A stretch of 8,846 nt of DNA from an uncultured Bacilli bacterium (GTDB taxonomy: Bacteria > Bacillota_I > Bacilli_A > RF39 > UBA660), in NCBI GenBank assembly GCA_947626215.1, contig CANQRJ010000055.1, positions 1 through 8,846 on the forward strand, given 5' to 3'. Under the pieces are notes generated by a model. It did not search any database. It was not told the origin of the DNA and saw only the letters and a list, made by a program, of their open reading frames with translations. The translations under genes and the position numbers were made by a program. This document shows positions 1 through 5,980 of this stretch, in pieces; the stretch's first letter is position 1; every line of letters starts with the position of its first letter.

Positions 1-65
1 TTATTATCACATCTTCGGTTCCTAAAATTTTGATGGCAAATTGGAATAACTGTCACACTTCTATT
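1..65. mobile_element. possible edge of an inserted element (unidentified)
   Basis: This stretch begins where the ABC-ATPase reading frame at 66-119 breaks off, and it has no coding continuity with it. Read on the minus strand it carries repeated TGTG-starting words: TGTGCAATTA (just inside the broken gene), AAGTGTGACAGTTAT, and AAGATGTGATAATAA. Short direct repeats near an end beginning with TG occur in some insertion sequences, for example the IS21 group. No transposase is visible, because only about 65 bases are present. A simple deletion junction explains the data equally well. This is an inference, not a recognised element. Confidence 0.2.
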
Positions 66-119
66 TTAATTGCACATATATTTCTTTGATAAATTTTGCA
101 CTTGAATAGCTTTTTCCAT
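66..119 (-). pseudogene. truncated ABC transporter ATP-binding protein (N-terminal remnant)
   Basis: An ATG one base after the GntR stop codon opens a 17-residue frame, MEKAIQVQNLSKKYMCN, followed by TAA. The first 14 residues match the usual first beta-strand of ABC ATPases (a pattern like I-x-V-x-N-L-[ST]-K-x-Y) and then break off. Walker A, the signature motif and everything else are missing. A GGGAG ribosome binding site lies 8 bases upstream, inside the regulator's last codons, so this was a translated second gene of the regulator's operon. YtrA-type regulators are typically followed by ABC exporter genes, which supports the reading. The downstream part was lost to an insertion or deletion at about position 75-60. 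Confidence 0.6.
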
Positions 120-120
120 T

Positions 121-498
121 TTATGAGCTCCCTTCATATATAATATCTATAATCTCTTTTAATTCTTTCTTAGATACTTGATTCTTTTTGGCTATTTCGA
201 TTCCTCTTTCTAAAAATTGTTCCATTTTATTTAACTCTTCTTCTCTCAACATTTCTTTATTAATATGTGAGACATAAAAACCTTTGGACGGGACCGAATG
301 AATAAAACCTAGTCTTTCTAATTCTTCATAAGCATTTTTTGTAGTTATCACACTGCAACGTAGATCCTTTGCCAAACTTCGAATGGAAGGTAATAATTCA
401 TCTTTTTCCAATTCTCCTGATAAAATTTTACTTCGAATTTGTTCTACAATTTGTTCATAAATGGGAATACCACTTGAGTTACTAATAATAATATCCAT
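121..498 (-). CDS. GntR family transcriptional regulator, YtrA subfamily
   Basis: A 125-residue cytoplasmic DNA-binding repressor. It opens with MDIIISNSSGIPIYEQIVEQ, the hallmark start of YtrA-type GntR proteins. The winged helix-turn-helix follows at residues 11-77 (LPSIRSLAKDL, then TTKNAYEELERLGFI, and the wing around VPSKGFYV). The short helical tail, about residues 82-122, has no effector-binding domain, as is normal in this subfamily, which usually runs 120-130 residues. The start is supported by GAGGTG four bases upstream and a near-consensus promoter. Known relatives repress their own operon, usually together with ABC transporter genes, in response to cell-envelope stress. Here the following ABC gene is only a 17-codon stub. 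The overlapping inverted repeats over the -10 box are the likely autoregulatory operator. The effector is unknown. Confidence 0.93.
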   Translation of the reverse strand: MDIIISNSSGIPIYEQIVEQIRSKILSGELEKDELLPSIRSLAKDLRCSVITTKNAYEELERLGFIHSVPSKGFYVSHINKEMLREEELNKMEQFLERGIEIAKKNQVSKKELKEIIDIIYEGSS

Positions 499-511
499 AG
501 TTCACCTCACT

Positions 512-541
512 TGTATATATTTATTATATACAGTATATACA
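512..541 (-). promoter_or_regulatory. probable GntR/YtrA operator (overlapping inverted repeats)
   Basis: The half-site TGTATATA occurs on the minus strand at 541-534 and again at 532-525, with an inverted copy, TATATACA, at 519-512. The second and third form a perfect 8-5-8 inverted repeat at 512-532. The segment 525-539 is also a 7-1-7 palindrome (TATATAC, one base, GTATATA). Together they cover the promoter spacer, the -10 box and the likely start of transcription. This suits autorepression by the dimeric regulator encoded just downstream. Binding itself is inferred. Confidence 0.6.
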
Positions 542-551
542 CATTAGTCAA
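523..551 (-). promoter_or_regulatory. sigma-A promoter of the GntR gene
   Basis: TTGACT (551-546) and TATAAT (528-523) are separated by 17 bases, a near-perfect housekeeping promoter. Transcription should start at about position 516. It lies directly after the T-run of the preceding terminator and is overlapped by the inverted repeats at 512-541. Confidence 0.82.
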
Positions 552-552
552 G

Positions 553-574
553 AAAAAAAGAGATTTCTCTCTTT
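553..574 (-). terminator. rho-independent terminator after the Panacea gene
   Basis: On the minus strand AAAGAGA (574-568), a GAAA tetraloop (567-564), TCTCTTT (563-557) and four more Ts (556-553) form a 7-bp stem with a stable loop and a U-tract. It lies 38 bases after the Panacea stop codon and one base before the -35 box of the GntR promoter. It therefore separates the Tad/Panacea transcript from the regulator. Confidence 0.78.
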
Positions 575-611
575 AGTTTTCATTTTATAGTTTATCATTT
601 AATGAATTCAT

Positions 612-1074
612 TTATTTTATATCTACTAAAGATTTAAACCATTCTTTAGTTTCCTTTTTATTAATTTTTTCATATTTTGGAATCGCGCCTTCATACTTTG
701 AATAGATGTTATGACATGGAGAACCTTTTTGATGAGACAAATTGACTAACTGAGCCGCAGAAAAATCATGAAAAAGATCATACAAAGCTTCAATATATTT
801 TAAATTCATAGGATTAATAGAAACATCATAATTTAGTTCAATTGGAAAACTGCCAAAACTTTTATATTTATTATAAAGAACATCATTGACAAGTCCAAAA
901 TTCCAAGCAGAAAATTTTTCCTTATAAAGTTTATTTTTGTCTTCCACACACATATATATTGCCTCTAAAAAATAAGCAAGTTTTTGCAATTGTAAAATTC
1001 GTAATTTGTTTTCCTTTATTATAAAAATACTCAATAATATACTCCGAGTTTTTAATCATATCTCTTTCTATCAT
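612..1074 (-). pseudogene. Panacea (DUF4065) domain protein, frameshifted
   Basis: The larger downstream frame contains the Panacea landmarks LQLQKLAYF, SAWNFGLVNDVLYNKYKSFG and FSAAQLVNLSH. Read from 1034, however, it would begin with a TTG codon and lack the domain's first helix. That helix lies in another frame starting at the ATG at 1074, MIERDMIKNSEYIIEYFYNK, with GAGGTG about five bases upstream. Removing one T from the T4 run at 997-994 joins the two frames as ...GKQITN-LQLQKLAYF..., giving 153 residues, a normal length. As written, translation from 1074 stops at 931 after 47 residues. Panacea domains are known as antitoxin or chaperone-like modules of toxin-antitoxin pairs (related to SocA/GepA). 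No toxin gene adjoins it. It may be cotranscribed with the Tad operon. A sequencing or assembly error is as likely as real decay. Confidence 0.8.
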
Positions 1075-1122
1075 TACAACACCTCACATTCAAAGAATAG
1101 TTTTTTATGTAATTGCAAGAAT

Positions 1123-1824
1123 CTATTTCATAATAAATTCAATCAATACAGGGGCTAAAATGACAAGCAAGATAATAGGAATAAAAAATACAACTGAAAT
1201 AATACTAATCTTTGTTGGAAGTTTTCCAATCTCACTTTTGATTTCAAGAAGTCTTTTATCTCTTAAAAAATCTAGTTGATTATTTAAAGATTCTTGAATA
1301 TTATTTCCAAAAACACTAGCTTGTACAATATTTAATAAAGCATTGTTAATGGTATCACTTGGAATTCTTTCTTTCATATCCGTAATCGCTTCGGAAAAGC
1401 TTTTTCCTAATTTCATTTCATTTAATGATTTTTGAAATTCTTCGGCTAACTCACTGTTTACATTTTTAGATGCAATTCGAATTGCCGTGGTTAAGTTTCT
1501 TCCACTTTCCAAAGTTAAAGATAAAACTTCAAAAAAGAAAATGGCCTCTTCTTCTAATTTTTTCGCTCTTCTTTTAATAGGAATATCTAATACCAAATAC
1601 TCGCTTAAATAATGAAAGATTAAAACGGCGATAGGCGCTAAAAAGTAACCATTTTTATTAAAAATAAGAAGAACAACAAAGATAAAGATACTACAAAGAA
1701 GTCGTGCATTTAGTAAATCTTGTACATCATAATTGCAATGAATTCCTAACAATTTTACTTTTTTTTCGACTTTTTTAATCGTACGATCTAAATAAATTTT
1801 TCTTACTAAACTCTTTTGGGTCAT
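1123..1824 (-). CDS. tadC: TadC-like type II/IVc secretion platform protein (T2SSF domain)
   Basis: A 233-residue membrane protein, the second platform subunit of the Tad pilus machine. It works with TadB to couple the CpaF motor to pilin extraction from the membrane. Hydrophobic segments lie at about residues 40-55, 58-78 and 206-230. The cytoplasmic helical T2SSF domain between them (about 95-200) has the typical LTLESGRNLTTAIRIASKN segment and a second half-repeat around NALLNIVQASVFGNNIQESL. It is shorter than many TadC proteins (often about 300), mostly through a reduced N-terminus, but both ends look natural. Its ATG shares one base with the TadB stop (TAATG), indicating translational coupling. 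No terminator is evident after it. Confidence 0.88.
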   Translation of the reverse strand: MTQKSLVRKIYLDRTIKKVEKKVKLLGIHCNYDVQDLLNARLLCSIFIFVVLLIFNKNGYFLAPIAVLIFHYLSEYLVLDIPIKRRAKKLEEEAIFFFEVLSLTLESGRNLTTAIRIASKNVNSELAEEFQKSLNEMKLGKSFSEAITDMKERIPSDTINNALLNIVQASVFGNNIQESLNNQLDFLRDKRLLEIKSEIGKLPTKISIISVVFFIPIILLVILAPVLIEFIMK

Positions 1825-2831
1825 TACATATCAACCTCCAAAATTTTTCGAATCACTAAAATATATAAGATATATAAAAGAACTGTAAATAAAAGTAAAA
1901 TTCGGCCAAAAATCGTGGTGAATACAGGTTCAAAATAACCTGGATTTAATAAATAAATGACTAAAATAAAGAGAAAAGGTAAAACACAAAGAGTTCGAAA
2001 TACAAAGATAGATGCACTTGTAAGACTTTGCATTTCTTGTTTTAATTTCTTTTTATCAAAGAAAGATTTTTCAATCGTTCCAAAAACTTTCACTATATTT
2101 CCGCCGGTTTTATTTAAAAGCGTTAATGAACTCGTAATATATTTTGCATCTTCTAGTTTGACACGATTATAAAACCGTTCAAATACCACTTCAATACTAA
2201 GTCCATAAGTCATATCTAAATAAATCTTTTTAAATTCATCACTAATGGGTCCTTCTAGTTCTTCTTTTACGATTTCTACGGCTTGCATAATGTTTCTTCC
2301 TGATTTAAAACTATTATTCATGACAATGATCGCTTTTAATAAGTCTTCCTCTACTCTTTTTCTCTTTTCTTGGAAAACAATTTGTAAATAAATATCAGGT
2401 AAGAAAAAGCCAACAATAAAAGTAAGAAGGACACTTATCGCACTGATGCTCATTACTTGAAACATCGCCGTTAAAATATTTAATAAAATAAAGACAAATC
2501 CAATCATAAACTTAATGGCAATATAATCCATTCCAGTGATTCGATTCTTATCTTCAAATTGAATAAACTTTTCATAATGAGATGCATATTTAGAGAAAAA
2601 AGCACTTTTTTCTAACAACTTAGCAAGACGATGAATCATTTTCCATATAAAATCATAAAGAATATCAAATACAGATTTTTCTTCTTCTTTAGAACTAATT
2701 AAAGAAAATTTTTCAAATCTTTTAGCTAATTTGATAATTCTTCTTTGACGCATTAAATAGATAATCAATATAATGAGTACAAGAATGGTAATACCTTGCG
2801 TAATAAAGATTGAAATAGAATAATCTTGCAT
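1824..2831 (-). CDS. tadB: TadB-like pilus assembly platform protein (T2SSF domain)
   Basis: A 335-residue polytopic membrane protein of the Tad/type IVc pilus, paralogous to the next gene. Predicted membrane segments are at residues 7-27, 104-125, 128-150, 273-294 and 307-328. The T2SSF domain (about 165-270) shows FKSGRNIMQAVEIVKEEL and LLNKTGGNIVKVFGTIEKS, typical of the family. Length and layout match ordinary TadB. The ATG is preceded by GGAAGGAG at good spacing, and the gene starts 18 bases after the CpaF stop. It would sit in the cytoplasmic membrane and contact the CpaF hexamer. Confidence 0.93.
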   Translation of the reverse strand: MQDYSISIFITQGITILVLIILIIYLMRQRRIIKLAKRFEKFSLISSKEEEKSVFDILYDFIWKMIHRLAKLLEKSAFFSKYASHYEKFIQFEDKNRITGMDYIAIKFMIGFVFILLNILTAMFQVMSISAISVLLTFIVGFFLPDIYLQIVFQEKRKRVEEDLLKAIIVMNNSFKSGRNIMQAVEIVKEELEGPISDEFKKIYLDMTYGLSIEVVFERFYNRVKLEDAKYITSSLTLLNKTGGNIVKVFGTIEKSFFDKKKLKQEMQSLTSASIFVFRTLCVLPFLFILVIYLLNPGYFEPVFTTIFGRILLLFTVLLYILYILVIRKILEVDM

Positions 2832-2849
2832 AAAGCATCTCCTTCCTTT

Positions 2850-4187
2850 TTATTTTTGAACAGGGAACATGGTGTCTAATTCACTAATTCCTTTAGATGA
2901 AATTTTTCGGTATACTTTTGGTACCGTTTCATTATATAAAATATATTCTCCGTCTACTTCACCACTTGGAGTAAGTCCTTTTTGTTTGAATGCAAAAATT
3001 TCTTTTAATTCAATGTCTCCGTTTTCAAAGTTTTCTAACTCACAAATAGACGTGATTTTACGTTTTCCGTCACTCATTCTTTCGATATTTACTACAAGAT
3101 CAATGGCACTTACAATATATTCTCGAATGGCTTTTACGGGAATATCAAGGCCACTCATTAAAACCATCGTTTCAAGTCGATTTAAAGCATCTTTTGCACC
3201 ATTTGCATGTAAGGTGGTTAAGGATCCTTCATGTCCTGTATTCATTGCTTGTAACATATCAAAGGCTTCTTTTCCACGAACTTCACCGACAATAATACGA
3301 TCGGGTCTCATACGAAGCGCATTAATGACTAAATCTCGAATTGTTACTTCCCCTTCATTATCATAATTTGTAACACGTGTTTCTAAGGAAATAACGTGTT
3401 CTTTATTTAATTTTAACTCGGCCGCATCTTCAATGGTAATAATACGTTCCATATCAGGAATAAAACTACTTAAAATATTTAAAAGTGTTGTTTTTCCTGA
3501 ACCAGTTCCTCCACAGATAATGATGTTACATTTTCCTTTCACGGCCGATTCTAAGAAAGTCGCCATATAAGGAGTCATAGACCCAATTCGAATCATATCA
3601 TCGGCACTTGTCATTTCACTTTTAAATTTACGAATCGTAATCACAGGTCCTTTTGTTGATAAAGGAGGAATGACTGCATTAATTCTAGAGCCATCTTTGA
3701 GTCTTGAATCTACCATTGGATTTGTCGCGTCAATCGTTCTTCCCATAGGTCCAATCATTCGTTCAATTGTTCTTATAATATGTTCTTCATTAATAAATGA
3801 TACACTTTCATCCCGAATGATAGACCCATCTATTTCAATATAAATTTCTTTCGGACTATTAACCATAATTTCAGTAATATTTTTATCTTCCAAAAGTTCT
3901 GTTAAAGGACCATACCCATTAATCTCATTATCAATTAAATTATATAAATGACTTCTTTCTAAATTGGATAAATCATAGCCTTCAATCGTTTTATCAATTT
4001 CATCATTAATAAACTGATTTAAAAGTTTATCTTCAGGAATTTCTTTATCAATTAAATTCTCCACAATTTTCGTTCTTAAATCATCTAATAAATTTTTATC
4101 TGGAAATATTTCATAATCATTTAAAGAAGTAATTTTACTTGGCTTTCTTTCAATATGGAAAGCCTCCATCAAACTAGTTTTCGCCAT
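2850..4187 (-). CDS. cpaF: CpaF/TadA family pilus motor ATPase
   Basis: The secretion ATPase that powers Tad pilus assembly; members are hexameric and bind the cytoplasmic face of the TadB/TadC platform. With the start chosen here it has 445 residues, the usual length. The helical N-terminal domain is followed by the hallmark segment DSRLKDGSRINAVIPPLS (about 160-177). Next come Walker A GGTGSGKTT (226-234), the Asp box TIEDAAEL (251-258), Walker B RIIVGEVRG (297-305) and the His box GHEGSLTTLHAN (318-329). All key residues are intact. A longer frame begins at a TTG at 4205, but the ATG at 4187 has AGGAAG six bases upstream and is preferred. It overlaps the end of the TadZ-like gene by 14 bases, so the two are translationally coupled. 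Confidence 0.97.
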   Translation of the reverse strand: MAKTSLMEAFHIERKPSKITSLNDYEIFPDKNLLDDLRTKIVENLIDKEIPEDKLLNQFINDEIDKTIEGYDLSNLERSHLYNLIDNEINGYGPLTELLEDKNITEIMVNSPKEIYIEIDGSIIRDESVSFINEEHIIRTIERMIGPMGRTIDATNPMVDSRLKDGSRINAVIPPLSTKGPVITIRKFKSEMTSADDMIRIGSMTPYMATFLESAVKGKCNIIICGGTGSGKTTLLNILSSFIPDMERIITIEDAAELKLNKEHVISLETRVTNYDNEGEVTIRDLVINALRMRPDRIIVGEVRGKEAFDMLQAMNTGHEGSLTTLHANGAKDALNRLETMVLMSGLDIPVKAIREYIVSAIDLVVNIERMSDGKRKITSICELENFENGDIELKEIFAFKQKGLTPSGEVDGEYILYNETVPKVYRKISSKGISELDTMFPVQK

Positions 4188-4950
4188 TTTCTTCTTCCTT
4201 TCCAAGCATTTCCACTCCTAAATTCATAAGAGTCGTATAATCTTTATTAAATACATTCGCGGCCTTTGGTTCCAAAGTGACAATTTTCCCATTCATGATA
4301 TAACTATCAATATTTTTCAAATAAAACTCACTTGTAATCACATAATCAATGTTATTTTTTAAAATATTTTTCATATCAAATAACGTAAAGTATTTTTTAT
4401 AAGGATCTCTTGAATTATTTAATAAAATCTTATAATTGTCTTTTTCTAAATCTTTAAAAATGGCAAGGATACTTTTCATATTTTTTAAATCCATCGGATC
4501 ATTTTGCATGACAAATAAAATGGAATCTACAGAATCTAAAATGACTAAATTGGATTCATTTAAGTCATGGGTCGTATCGACTAACACCATATCATAATGG
4601 TTGGTTGCTTTTTCTAATACAATTTCAATATATTTAGAATCAATTTTGGTTGCTTGTCTTGGATCTTTTGGGCTTGGTAAAAAATCAATAAATTCATTGT
4701 AAGTTGTAACATAGTCTTTTAAATCTTTATATCGATTGTTATTGTAGTCATCTACAAAATTATAAATCGTTTTTTCATATGGTTTATTTAGAGCATGAGC
4801 AATCGTTCCACTTGATAAATCCATATCTAATATTAAAACTTTTTTCTCCATTGCCGCATAGATACCTGCTAAACAAATAGTTAAGAATGTTTTTCCAACA
4901 CCACCTTTAGAAGATGCTAAGCACAAACTTTTTCCTGTTTTCTTTTTCAT
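4174..4950 (-). CDS. tadZ: TadZ/CpaE-like MinD-family ATPase
   Basis: A SIMIBI-class ATPase expected to place or organise the Tad pilus machine at the membrane. The 258-residue protein has the deviant Walker A KGGVGKT (15-21), the switch segment LILDMDLSSG (39-48) and Walker B YDMVLVDT (119-126), all typical of the ParA/MinD/CpaE group. It lacks the N-terminal receiver-like domain found in many TadZ/CpaE proteins, so it is the short form. An ATG at 4959 would add three residues. The ATG at 4950 is preferred because AGGA lies eight bases upstream, next to the preceding gene's stop. Its position between the pilin genes and cpaF is the standard Tad order and identifies it better than sequence alone, since generic ParA proteins share the same motifs. 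Confidence 0.88.
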   Translation of the reverse strand: MKKKTGKSLCLASSKGGVGKTFLTICLAGIYAAMEKKVLILDMDLSSGTIAHALNKPYEKTIYNFVDDYNNNRYKDLKDYVTTYNEFIDFLPSPKDPRQATKIDSKYIEIVLEKATNHYDMVLVDTTHDLNESNLVILDSVDSILFVMQNDPMDLKNMKSILAIFKDLEKDNYKILLNNSRDPYKKYFTLFDMKNILKNNIDYVITSEFYLKNIDSYIMNGKIVTLEPKAANVFNKDYTTLMNLGVEMLGKEEENGEN

Positions 4951-4960
4951 AACCCACATC

Positions 4961-5332
4961 CTATTCTTTTTTTGAAATGATTATTTCTTCGTTTTCTTTT
5001 TTTCCAACCCGGTTTACTTTGATTTCATATTCATTGATTTGAATGATTTTTGCAAATAAAGAGCTAATACGATAATCAAGCGATACAGTGATTTCTCCAC
5101 TATCTTCCTCTATTTTTAAACTATCGGTTGGAATGTCATTTATTTTTAAAATATTTTCTATTTTAGAAATATCTAAATTTACAAAATACTCTTTGATACT
5201 ATCATCTACGACATGAACCGTTTTTTGATATGTATTCGTAAGTATTCCGACATCCACCACAATTGCAAGCATTGTAATTATAATAGGGATTAATATGACA
5301 AATATAATGAGTGTCTGTCCTTTTTTATTCAT
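4961..5332 (-). CDS. TadE/TadG-like pseudopilin with prepilin-type leader, no Glu+5
   Basis: A 123-residue protein with a prepilin-like start: leader MNKKG, then QTLIIFVILIPIIITMLAIVVDVG as the hydrophobic segment, and a soluble domain of about 90 residues. The G-Q junction suggests prepilin peptidase cleavage after Gly5. Position +5 of the mature protein is Ile, where Flp and TadE proteins have Glu. This resembles the N-terminus of TadG/TadF-like proteins (GQ-x-L-x-x-F...LP...VD-x-G). The leader is identical to that of the TadE-like neighbour, so the two are probably ancient duplicates. It may be a minor or tip subunit. Its ATG overlaps the previous gene's stop by eight bases (ATGAATAA). Confidence 0.75.
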   Translation of the reverse strand: MNKKGQTLIIFVILIPIIITMLAIVVDVGILTNTYQKTVHVVDDSIKEYFVNLDISKIENILKINDIPTDSLKIEEDSGEITVSLDYRISSLFAKIIQINEYEIKVNRVGKKENEEIIISKKE

Positions 5333-5672
5333 AATACATCACTCTTGAAACTTCAACATAAAAAGGTCTTGAGAATAAAAATTGCAGTCCTGGTGTTACA
5401 ATTTCTAATTCTTTTTTTAAGGTAAACGTCACGGTTTCATTGTTTTCATTTTTCATAACAAGTTCAATTTCTTCATCATTTAGGTTCAATGTTTTTTCCA
5501 TCTCTTCATAGGTTTTCTTATTTTTATATAGTTCCACCACTTCTGACATTTCACTTTCTAATTCATTTTTAAAATAAATCATTTTTCCAATATCGATAAT
5601 GGCAAGTAACATAAAAATAAAAATGGGTAAAATAATCACAAATTCGACTAATGCTTGGCCCTTTTTATTCAT
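5325..5672 (-). CDS. tadE: TadE-like minor pilin
   Basis: A 115-residue pseudopilin. The short basic leader MNKKG precedes QALVEFVIILPIFIFMLLAIID, the classic TadE motif with Glu at mature +5 (residue 10) and Phe at +6. The remainder is a small charged extracellular domain ending around FYVEVSRVMYYE. TadE proteins are processed by the Tad prepilin peptidase and act as minor subunits during Flp pilus assembly. The gene starts six bases after the Flp-like stop codon, with only a weak ribosome binding site (GAGTAGG), and overlaps the next gene by eight bases, so coupled translation is likely. Confidence 0.87.
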   Translation of the reverse strand: MNKKGQALVEFVIILPIFIFMLLAIIDIGKMIYFKNELESEMSEVVELYKNKKTYEEMEKTLNLNDEEIELVMKNENNETVTFTLKKELEIVTPGLQFLFSRPFYVEVSRVMYYE

Positions 5673-5678
5673 AAAAAC

Positions 5679-5903
5679 CTACTCTTTTTGTCTTTCTTGA
5701 TACTCTTCTTTGGTGATACATTCACTTGTACCTGGACTACTTCCTTCTACATAGACTTTATCAATTAAGTCACAGGAAGTTTTCGTAATGGTATCTTTTA
5801 AATACCCGCCAAAGTAAGAGACAATGCTTACCGTAATCACACTTATAATCGCGATGATTAAAACATATTCTACCAGTGCTTGACCGTGATGGTTCCTTAT
5901 CAT
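5679..5903 (-). CDS. flp: Flp-like major prepilin (type IVc)
   Basis: A 74-residue protein with leader MIRNHHG, then QALVEYVLIIAIISVITVSIV. The Gly-Gln junction, Glu at mature +5 and Tyr at +6 are the Flp signature; the prepilin peptidase should cut after Gly7. The mature protein is one hydrophobic helix with a short polar tail. The tail contains Cys44 and Cys62, 17 residues apart, which could form a disulfide outside the cell. It is first in the operon, as expected for the most abundant subunit. A GTG at 5912 would add three residues but has no usable ribosome binding site. The ATG at 5903 has AAGGG 11 bases upstream. The exact start is less certain than the gene's identity. Confidence 0.87.
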   Translation of the reverse strand: MIRNHHGQALVEYVLIIAIISVITVSIVSYFGGYLKDTITKTSCDLIDKVYVEGSSPGTSECITKEEYQERQKE

Positions 5904-5930
5904 ACTCCCCACATCCCTTATTATAGAAAC

Positions 5931-5959
5931 ATTATATCAAAAAAAAAGAAAGATAACAA
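5931..5959 (-). promoter_or_regulatory. promoter of the Tad operon
   Basis: TTGTTA (5959-5954) and TATAAT (5936-5931) are spaced by 17 bases upstream of the Flp-like gene, giving a leader of roughly 20 bases. The -35 box lies in the loop of the preceding terminator, and the spacer is that terminator's 3' arm. A second TATAAT at 5925-5920 has no acceptable -35. Confidence 0.65.
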
Positions 5960-5980
5960 TTGTTTTGCCTTTCTTTTTTT
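5939..5980 (-). terminator. A/T-stem terminator after the HD gene
   Basis: Immediately after the HD stop codon, A7GAAAG (5980-5969) can pair over 12 bp with CTTTCT7 (5952-5941). The loop contains the palindrome AACAATTGTT. The stem has only two G-C pairs but is followed by Ts and flanked by the next promoter. The A/T symmetry means it could also act on the opposite strand. Confidence 0.6.

Noticed and set aside
1..60. Group II intron 5' end (minus-strand GTGTG near position 58)
   Set aside because: Only the five-base start pattern fits; the bases that should follow in domain I are not recognisable.
1032..1034. TTG as the start of the Panacea gene
   Set aside because: It has no ribosome binding site and would give a domain without its first helix, which is encoded upstream in another frame with a good start.
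1075..1122. Terminator between tadC and the Panacea gene
   Set aside because: No stem followed by a T-run could be drawn on the minus strand.
1957..2172. Open frame on the plus strand inside tadB
   Set aside because: It lies fully antisense to a strong T2SSF gene, has no ribosome binding site, and its product looks like no known protein.
2869..3366. 165-codon open frame on the plus strand inside cpaF
   Set aside because: It is antisense to the most conserved part of cpaF; the Ser/Phe/Ile-rich product is typical of a shadow frame.
5910..5912. GTG as the start of the Flp-like pilin
   Set aside because: The only purine-rich stretch upstream is two bases away, too close for a ribosome binding site.
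5920..5925. Second TATAAT upstream of the Flp-like gene as the main -10 box
   Set aside because: At 16-18 bases upstream there is only a T-run and no -35-like hexamer.
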